Of a stretch of 5,828 nt of DNA, positions 1 to 3,929 are shown one piece after another. The position numbers were made by a program, and so were the translations under genes. The notes beneath the pieces were generated by a model. The model had not been told where the DNA came from, did not search any database, and was given only the letters and a program-made list of their open reading frames with translations. Source of the DNA: Cyanobacteria bacterium UBA11153 (GTDB lineage: Bacteria > Cyanobacteriota > Cyanobacteriia > Cyanobacteriales > Coleofasciculaceae); assembly GCA_003511885.1 (NCBI GenBank), contig DOIX01000335.1:1-5828 (forward strand), read 5' to 3'. Numbering within the stretch: the stretch's first letter is position 1; each line of letters starts with the position of its first letter.

Positions 1-257
1 GCCACAAAATCTGTTTCGCAGTTAACTTCCACCAGTACGCCAACTCTCGCACCTGTGTGGATGTAGCTTCCGACAATCCCTTCTGCTGCCACGCGCCCTG
101 CTTTTTTACTGGCTCCGGCAATACCCTTTTGCCGCAGCCATTCTGCCGCTTTGCTTAAATCTCCCTCTGTTTCTTTGAGGGCTTTTTTGCAATCCATCAT
201 CCCAGCGCCAGTTTGATCTCTTAACTCTTTGACGAGTTTTGCTGATATTTCCGCCAT
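1..257 (-). CDS. tsf: Elongation factor Ts, N-terminal part (3' end outside window)
   Basis: Translation from the ATG at 257-255 begins [20 protein letters not shown], a textbook EF-Ts start, and continues with MDCKKAL and [15 protein letters not shown], which make up the N-terminal UBA-like three-helix domain (about residues 1-45). The conserved TDFV motif follows at residues 82-85, just before the window edge. EF-Ts is the cytosolic nucleotide exchange factor that releases GDP from EF-Tu, and these two elements contact EF-Tu. Only 85 complete codons are visible, so the C-terminal part cannot be judged. An AGGAG ribosome binding site lies 11 nt upstream of the start. The gene follows rpsB in the same direction with a 214-nt gap, the usual bacterial rpsB-tsf order, and co-transcription is likely. 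Identification is firm from the sequence. Confidence 0.97.
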   Translation of the reverse strand, partial: MAEISAKLVKELRDQTGAGMMDCKKALKETEGDLSKAAEWLRQKGIAGASKKAGRVAAEGIVGSYIHTGARVGVLVEVNCETDFV

Positions 258-268
258 TTTAATTTTTG

Positions 269-273
269 CTCCT
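269..273 (-). promoter_or_regulatory. Ribosome binding site of tsf
   Basis: On the minus strand the sequence reads AGTAGGAGC, with AGGAG 11 nt upstream of the tsf ATG. The spacing is slightly long, but no in-frame alternative start suits it better, and the encoded N-terminus matches EF-Ts. Confidence 0.75.
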
Positions 274-423
274 ACTGTTTTAGTTTTGGCTTGTTTATTG
301 TTGGTCGCTTTTTGTTTTTTATTTGTTTGGTTTTTTGGGCTTTTGTCATTGAATTTGGATTCAATTATTCCTTGACCATCCAATAAAATTGAAAGCAATA
401 ATGAATGTTTTCTTACCAATATT

Positions 424-468
424 CAACAACTAATAACCAACAACCAACAACTAACAACCAACAATAAC
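424..468. repeat. Heptameric tandem repeat (CAACAAC-type) between rpsB and tsf
   Basis: Read on the plus strand this is six consecutive 7-mers: CAACAAC, TAATAAC, CAACAAC, CAACAAC, TAACAAC and CAACAAT, then a partial AAC. The consensus is YAACAAC (GTTGTTR in the transcribed direction). It matches the short tandemly repeated repetitive (STRR) class known from filamentous cyanobacteria. It begins 3 nt after the rpsB stop codon and would lie in the rpsB-tsf intercistronic RNA, a GU-rich, A-poor stretch with little self-pairing. The rest of the gap (258-423) is AT-rich. It contains a weak 6-bp stem at 348-365 and no convincing terminator or promoter. Confidence 0.85.
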
Positions 469-471
469 TTA

Positions 472-1275
472 TTATTCGTCGCTATCCTCGTCATCTTCTG
501 GATAGGCAGAGGTAATATCATCTATTTCCTCATCATCCATTTCATCCAGCGCGGTGTCATAATCTTCGTATTCTTCTTCTTCAGCTTCAAGTTGACCATG
601 ACGACCTTCGTAGATGGCATCTGCCAACTTACCTATGATTAGTTTAATCGAACGGATCGCATCATCATTGGCTGGGATGGGAATATCCACCACATCTGGA
701 TCGCAATTAGTATCCAACATTGATACAATGGGAACTCCCAGTTTTTCGCATTCCAGAATCGCGTTGTACTCCCGTCGCTGATCTACAATCACGACAATAT
801 CGGGAACTTTCCGCATCATTTTAATACCGCCGAGGTATTTTTGCAGCTTGCCTAATTCCCGACGGAGCATCGAGGCTTCTTTTTTCGGGAGTAAATCCAA
901 AGCCCCACTGCTATCGCGCCTTTCTAAATCTTTTAAGCGCTCCACCCGCGTTTTAATGGTTTCCCAGTTGGTGAGCATTCCACCCAACCACCGCTGATTA
1001 ACATAGTATGAGCCGCAACGGGTTGCTTCTTGGGCGATAATTCCGGCAGCTTGCCGCTTCGTACCCACAAAGAGGACTTTTTTACCTTGCTCTGAGGCAG
1101 TGCGCATATAGCTATAGGCATCTTCCATCAATTGAGCTGTTTGTACCAAGTCAATGATGTGAACGCCATTACGCGCAGTATAGATATATTGATCCATTCT
1201 GGGATTCCAGCGTCGGGTTTGATGTCCGAAGTGAACCCCTGCCTCCATCATCTGTGCTAAAGAGACAACTGGCAT
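472..1275 (-). CDS. rpsB: 30S ribosomal protein S2
   Basis: The protein is 267 residues from the chosen ATG at 1275 and starts [20 protein letters not shown], the typical S2 N-terminus. The motifs [70 protein letters not shown]-like [23 protein letters not shown] and [11 protein letters not shown] follow in the expected S2 order. S2 binds late to the 30S subunit, near the head-body junction, and helps hold S1 where that is present. The open frame extends upstream to an ATG at 1335. I prefer 1275 because an AGGAG lies 8 nt upstream and S2 homology begins there. The last 38 residues form an extreme acidic tail (23 Asp/Glu), beyond the conserved S2 fold. Extra acidic C-terminal tails are, as far as I recall, common in cyanobacterial S2. 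tsf follows downstream. Confidence 0.98.
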   Translation of the reverse strand: MPVVSLAQMMEAGVHFGHQTRRWNPRMDQYIYTARNGVHIIDLVQTAQLMEDAYSYMRTASEQGKKVLFVGTKRQAAGIIAQEATRCGSYYVNQRWLGGMLTNWETIKTRVERLKDLERRDSSGALDLLPKKEASMLRRELGKLQKYLGGIKMMRKVPDIVVIVDQRREYNAILECEKLGVPIVSMLDTNCDPDVVDIPIPANDDAIRSIKLIIGKLADAIYEGRHGQLEAEEEEYEDYDTALDEMDDEEIDDITSAYPEDDEDSDE

Positions 1276-1283
1276 ATTTTTTT

Positions 1284-1288
1284 CTCCT
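1284..1288 (-). promoter_or_regulatory. Ribosome binding site that fixes the rpsB start
   Basis: The minus strand reads TCAGGAGAAAAAAATATG. AGGAG with an 8-nt spacer precedes the ATG at 1275. The in-frame ATG at 1335 would add 20 residues unlike S2, so this site decides the start. Confidence 0.85.
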
Positions 1289-1419
1289 GATTCGGGTTTA
1301 TCCTCCATCCAGGCGGATTTCTCTAAGGAAAACACCCGAACTCCTGGATGTGCGATTTTTTGACAACTTTACTAGGGTAGCATATTTGGGTGCTTGATTT
1401 TGCAGAGATGAGGTCGAAA

Positions 1420-1448
1420 ATAGTATTTATCGATGTAGGTTGGGTGAA
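1420..1448 (-). promoter_or_regulatory. Weak candidate promoter for rpsB-tsf
   Basis: On the minus strand, TTCACC (4 of 6 matches to the -35 consensus) is separated by 17 nt from TACTAT (4 of 6 matches to the -10 consensus). This would start transcription about 140 nt upstream of the rpsB ATG. The -35 hexamer falls inside the hairpin repeat at 1437-1471. The score is modest and other AT-rich hexamers nearby could serve instead. It is an inference from motif matching only. Confidence 0.25.
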
Positions 1449-1471
1449 CGTAAGGAACCCCAACCCAACCT
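1437..1471. repeat. AGGTTGGG/CCCAACCT hairpin repeat
   Basis: An 8-bp perfect inverted repeat, AGGTTGGG at 1437-1444 and CCCAACCT at 1464-1471, encloses a 19-nt loop that contains GAACGTAAGGAACC. Hairpins of this GGTTGGG...CCCAACC form are, from general knowledge, a widespread dispersed repeat of filamentous cyanobacterial intergenic DNA. It sits 160 nt downstream of the PIN gene stop, so it could slow or end transcription from the ATPase-PIN unit. No T-run follows on the minus strand, so it is not a classical intrinsic terminator. Confidence 0.7.
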
Positions 1472-1609
1472 TAACCTAATGCAATATTAATTCAAGAAAT
1501 ACCGATAACTCTGTGAAAATCATCACTATCGTTAAATTTTTCGACATCGCAAACATCCCTAACTATAGCTCTGACAACGGAACGGACTTGACAACGAGTC
1601 GATGAGCAA

Positions 1610-1637
1610 TTAGCTGTTAGCGATTTGCGATTAGCAG
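1610..1637. repeat. Heptameric repeat TTAGCNR overlapping the PIN gene stop
   Basis: Four consecutive 7-mers are visible on the plus strand: TTAGCTG (1610), TTAGCGA (1617), TTTGCGA (1624) and TTAGCAG (1631). The TTA of the last unit, at 1631-1633, is the reverse complement of the PIN gene's TAA stop, so the array supplies the end of that gene. This is the second heptamer tract in the window. It has a different unit from the one at 424-468 but the same period. Confidence 0.75.
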
Positions 1638-2185
1638 CTATCGCGCCAATTTACTAAAAGGCGATTTTCCTCCGGATTAGCACCGTTTTTTAGCCACTCA
1701 ATTGGTTTCTCTTCTTCTACTTTAGTTGGGTTTACCCATACAATATCTTTCAATTCATCAACTTCAGTGGCAGCCCTGCTAAACAACTTTCTTGCTGTAT
1801 TGTCATCCAAAGATATTACTGTTTTATCCGTCGCAATTGCTGCTTCAATTAACCGCAAATCTTTAAACATATCTCTACGCTGTTTATCAGTAGCCGCAAT
1901 AGCATCAATTTTGTCCCATAACTCTTGATTGACTGAAACATCTAAAAACTCAAATTTCCCTTTTGCTACCATTTGGCTACGCCATTTACGAGCGAATTGT
2001 GATTGATGATTATTCCACTCTTCTCTAATATCCGGTGTCATCACAAATTTGTGACAGATATCTAAAACAGCTTTCAGAAAATCACGGCAGTATACTGATG
2101 TTGGATAAATGGCTTTTTCTCCTCCTGCTGCATGAGCCACAGAAGCATCAATAACTAAGCACTTGGACACTCCTTTATCTATCAT
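1631..2185 (-). CDS. PIN-like domain protein, putative ribonuclease partner of the ATPase
   Basis: With the ATG at 2185 this is a 184-residue soluble protein. The fold is suggested by VIDAS at residues 11-15 (first PIN Asp, D13), an REEW helix (E55/E56) after a TPD segment, KDLRLIEAAI with D109, and TVISLDD with D127/D128, matching the alternating strand and acidic-residue layout of PIN-like nucleases. PIN domains are usually metal-dependent RNases, often toxins, so an RNase role is inferred, not shown. The frame is open to an ATG at 2218, but the start at 2185 is preferred because GGAAG lies 7 nt upstream and the PIN core begins soon after. It overlaps the end of the ATPase gene by 11 nt, so translational coupling is likely. 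No VapB-like antitoxin gene adjoins it. The last codons and stop lie at a heptamer repeat, so the C-terminus may be recently altered. It is not a standard VapC by length or motif. Confidence 0.72.
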   Translation of the reverse strand: MIDKGVSKCLVIDASVAHAAGGEKAIYPTSVYCRDFLKAVLDICHKFVMTPDIREEWNNHQSQFARKWRSQMVAKGKFEFLDVSVNQELWDKIDAIAATDKQRRDMFKDLRLIEAAIATDKTVISLDDNTARKLFSRAATEVDELKDIVWVNPTKVEEEKPIEWLKNGANPEENRLLVNWRDSC

Positions 2186-3542
2186 GAGAACGCTTCCATA
2201 AACGAGCCTCTGCTGCATCTAAATAACGGCTTTCTTCTTGAAGATCAACGTCACCAAAATCTGCGGGCCAATCTCCAAATGTTCCTGCATCATCTAAGTC
2301 AGCACTATTCACTTTTGTCATACCATCTTCTCCACGAGTAAACCAGTGAAGCTTTATTTTATCAGGTGATATTTTATCTTCAGCAACTAATGATTGAACC
2401 CGTCTCAGTAGCAAGTCACTGTGAGTTTCGACAACCACACGTACACCTCGATTTGCTGCATCTGCTAATATGTCAGCTAAAGCAGCTTGAGCGCGAGGAT
2501 GAAGGTGAATTTCTGGTTGTTCTAAATAAACTAATTGTCCTGGTTGTGCTACGAGTAGGGCAACTAGTACAGGTAAAACTTGAGAAACGCCAACGCCAAC
2601 ATCAGCAATGCTGACTAAATCTCTTGCATTATCACTTTCAGGTAACCGACTTACTCGCAATTCAATTTGTACATCATTAACCTGTACTGCATCTATTTTA
2701 CTAGTTAGTCCAAGTGTTTTAAGGGCTGTTTCCAAATTTCTCAGTCGATAATCTTGATAATTTTTCCAGCGATTGATGATGCTGGCGACATAGTTGTCAA
2801 ATCTACCAGGAAAATCATTTCCTACAGCAGTAACATTATAACTCCTTTCTGGATTATCTCTCAGTCCTGGAACGTGAATTAATTTGCGTATTTGTGGCTC
2901 GACAAAACTGGCTAAATTAAAAGGCATAGAAAATGGATCTGTTAAACTACTGCTAGCCTCAAAATTGAGAAAGCATCGATTACGAATAACTATGAAATTT
3001 AACAAAGTTGCCAATTTAGCTATTTGCTTGTAAATACCCCAAAATAAGTTGGGAATTATCTCAATAATTTCATGGTTTCCCATTGTCGGACAAATAGTAT
3101 ATGCGTCACCTCCTATCTTGACAATCATTTCGACAATTTCAATTGTATTGTTTAAAGTATCTAATTCAAAATTTACTTGAATAAACGGATCAGATTCTTT
3201 AATTATTGAACTATTTTTTTCTATTTTTATCGAAAATATATTGGCTTTTATTTTCTTGTCAATGCAAGAAAATAACTGTTCTGCTAATGTAAATTTAACA
3301 TGAGAACCATTGATCAGCAAAGCACCAGGATCGTAAGTTGCTTCTAATGTTTGTTTCATCAACAATAAGGGCTGCATAATACTGGATTTTCCGGAACTAT
3401 TAGCGCCAGCAAGAATAGTTAGCGGACGGACTTCTATGCTGCACTCTTCATAGAGAGACTTAAAACCGCTGACTGTAATTTTGGTAATTCCCTGAGCAGA
3501 TTCTTTGCCATTACTTTCATTAGGTGTAAATTCGTTCATCAT
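2175..3542 (-). CDS. ABC-type AAA ATPase with DUF3696-like C-terminus
   Basis: This 455-residue protein has a complete SMC/RecF-like ATPase core split by a long insert. ITVSGFKSL (22-30) is the usual first strand. Walker A is GANSSGKS (46-53). About residues 95-290 form a variable helical and strand insert, coded by notably AT-rich DNA. The signature-like ADVGVGVSQVLP starts at 313, Walker B with the D-loop area is LVYLEQPEIHLHP (337-349), and the H-loop is ETHSD with H374. The tail FGDWPADFGD (422-431) resembles DUF3696. No TOPRIM or nuclease motif is seen, so it is not an OLD/GajA enzyme. Such ATPases often act as sensors or regulators for a separately encoded effector, and here the next gene, overlapping by 11 nt, encodes a PIN-like protein. 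ATP binding is well supported; the biological role is inferred. Translation starts at one of two adjacent ATGs (3542 or 3539). No Shine-Dalgarno is visible. Confidence 0.9.
   Translation of the reverse strand: MMNEFTPNESNGKESAQGITKITVSGFKSLYEECSIEVRPLTILAGANSSGKSSIMQPLLLMKQTLEATYDPGALLINGSHVKFTLAEQLFSCIDKKIKANIFSIKIEKNSSIIKESDPFIQVNFELDTLNNTIEIVEMIVKIGGDAYTICPTMGNHEIIEIIPNLFWGIYKQIAKLATLLNFIVIRNRCFLNFEASSSLTDPFSMPFNLASFVEPQIRKLIHVPGLRDNPERSYNVTAVGNDFPGRFDNYVASIINRWKNYQDYRLRNLETALKTLGLTSKIDAVQVNDVQIELRVSRLPESDNARDLVSIADVGVGVSQVLPVLVALLVAQPGQLVYLEQPEIHLHPRAQAALADILADAANRGVRVVVETHSDLLLRRVQSLVAEDKISPDKIKLHWFTRGEDGMTKVNSADLDDAGTFGDWPADFGDVDLQEESRYLDAAEARLWKRSHDR
2193..2197 (-). promoter_or_regulatory. 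Probable ribosome binding site of the PIN gene
   Basis: The minus strand reads GGAAG, then 7 nt, then ATG at 2185, all inside the last codons of the ATPase gene. A better-looking AAAGGAG at 2170-2176 lies after this start and directly abuts an in-frame GTG, too close to direct it. The upstream ATG at 2218 has no close Shine-Dalgarno sequence. Confidence 0.45.
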
Positions 3543-3581
3543 ATTGGATTACTATTTTCACTATTTTTTTTACTCGATCTT

Positions 3582-3590
3582 ATAATACCA
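3582..3590 (-). promoter_or_regulatory. Candidate extended -10 promoter of the ATPase-PIN unit
   Basis: The minus strand reads TGGTATTAT, an extended -10 element (TGn plus a 5 of 6 match to TATAAT), about 40 nt upstream of the ATPase ATG. No good -35 is seen at 16-18 nt, which extended -10 promoters can tolerate. The leader would be AT-rich and about 30 nt long. The reverse strand also happens to read TATAAT here (3581-3586), so the call is tentative. Confidence 0.35.
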
Positions 3591-3614
3591 AATCTGGGTT
3601 AATAACCCCTACGA

Positions 3615-3770
3615 CTAGGGTGGCAAAGCTAAAATTACGATTTCTCCCTTTAAGGATTCTAGATTGCGATCGCGCAAAATCCCCGCTGCAATCATCTGGT
3701 GATACTCATCTATTGTCCATTTGGCTACTGCTACAGTCATAGCAATTGCTTCCCTATCGGATCTTTTCAT
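3615..3770 (-). pseudogene. Truncated Uma2 family (DUF820) nuclease remnant
   Basis: A 51-codon minus-strand frame runs from the ATG at 3770 to a TAG at 3615. From the internal ATG at 3740, the likely original start, it reads MTVAVAKWTIDEYHQMIAAG and then ILRDRNLESLKGEIV. This matches the well-known N-terminus of Uma2/DUF820 proteins (KWT-DEYH-M---GIL-DR-VELL-GEI). Full-length members have roughly 190 residues and carry PD-(D/E)XK-like catalytic residues further on. Here the frame stops right after the GEIV strand, and no continuation is visible in any frame before the ATPase promoter region. It is therefore a 5' fragment left by a deletion, not an active enzyme. These genes are highly multicopy in cyanobacteria. 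A HIP1 palindrome lies inside it at 3666-3673. A short expressed peptide cannot be excluded. Confidence 0.75.
3666..3673. repeat. HIP1 palindrome
   Basis: GCGATCGC, the highly iterated palindrome abundant in many cyanobacterial genomes, occurs once here within the Uma2 remnant. It supports the cyanobacterial assignment. A partial GCGATCG lies at 3807-3813. Confidence 0.85.
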
Positions 3771-3835
3771 TGGCGATCTTAACCTAAAGACGAGGCATCA
3801 ACAAATGCGATCGAGAGGTTAAGAGAATGGAGATG

Positions 3836-3860
3836 GTGCGTTAGCTTGAGGATAACGCAC
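3836..3860. repeat. Hairpin repeat, copy 1
   Basis: GTGCGTTA (3836-3843) and TAACGCAC (3853-3860) form a perfect 8-bp stem around the 9-nt loop GCTTGAGGA. A second copy lies 42 nt further on. The sequence resembles dispersed palindromic repeats of the GGTGCGTTA...TAACGCACC kind common in cyanobacteria. Confidence 0.85.
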
Positions 3861-3870
3861 TACATATAGT

Positions 3871-3903
3871 AAAAATGGTGCGTTAGCTTAAGCATAACGC
3901 ACC
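3871..3903 (-). terminator. Hairpin repeat, copy 2, probable terminator of the CHAT gene
   Basis: GGTGCGTTA (3877-3885) and TAACGCACC (3895-3903) form a perfect 9-bp stem. On the minus strand the stem is followed by one A and then TTTTT (3875-3871), as in an intrinsic terminator. It begins 26 nt after the TAG of the CHAT gene. The core is the same repeat as copy 1, which lacks a T-run, so a dispersed repeat may have been co-opted as terminator. Strength cannot be judged from sequence alone. Confidence 0.6.
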
Positions 3904-3929
3904 CTACTAGCCCCTAGCCCCAATTTTCC

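Larger units (their letters stand above)
1336..1630. other. Gap upstream of rpsB: no gene seen
   Basis: This 295-nt stretch between the PIN gene and the longest rpsB reading frame holds part of a heptamer array, a hairpin repeat and a weak promoter candidate, each listed separately. A minus-strand frame is open from 1650 to the stop at 1492 but has no ATG, GTG or TTG start and no recognisable motif, so I do not call it. The rpsB 5' leader must lie here. I see no known r-protein leader structure that I can name with confidence. Confidence 0.6.

Noticed and set aside
348..365. ATTGAA/TTCAAT stem in the rpsB-tsf gap as a terminator.
   Set aside because: The stem is 6 bp of A/T-rich pairs and is followed on the minus strand by GACAAAAG, with no T-run.
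1276..1335. Upstream ATG at 1335 as the rpsB start (20 extra residues).
   Set aside because: S2 homology begins at 1275, where a well-spaced AGGAG precedes the ATG. The extra residues are unlike S2.
1492..1650. A minus-strand open frame of 52 codons with protein-like text (IVRDVCDVEKFNDSDDFHRV).
   Set aside because: It has no ATG, GTG or TTG start, begins inside the heptamer array and shows no recognisable family. It could be a decayed 3' extension but cannot be supported as a gene.
2186..2218. ATG at 2218 as the PIN gene start.
   Set aside because: No close Shine-Dalgarno, a longer overlap with the ATPase gene and no PIN-like content in the 11 extra residues. It remains possible.
3785..3870. 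Short plus-strand frame (PKDEASTNAIERLREW...) and minus-strand AFVDASSLG text resembling a PIN start.
   Set aside because: Both are very short, the first runs into the hairpin repeat, and neither has a start codon with a ribosome binding site. Treated as chance or unrecognisable debris.
3836..3903. The twin palindromes as a minimal CRISPR array.
   Set aside because: Only two units, with self-complementary arms and a 17-18-nt spacer. No cas genes nearby; they are dispersed hairpin repeats.
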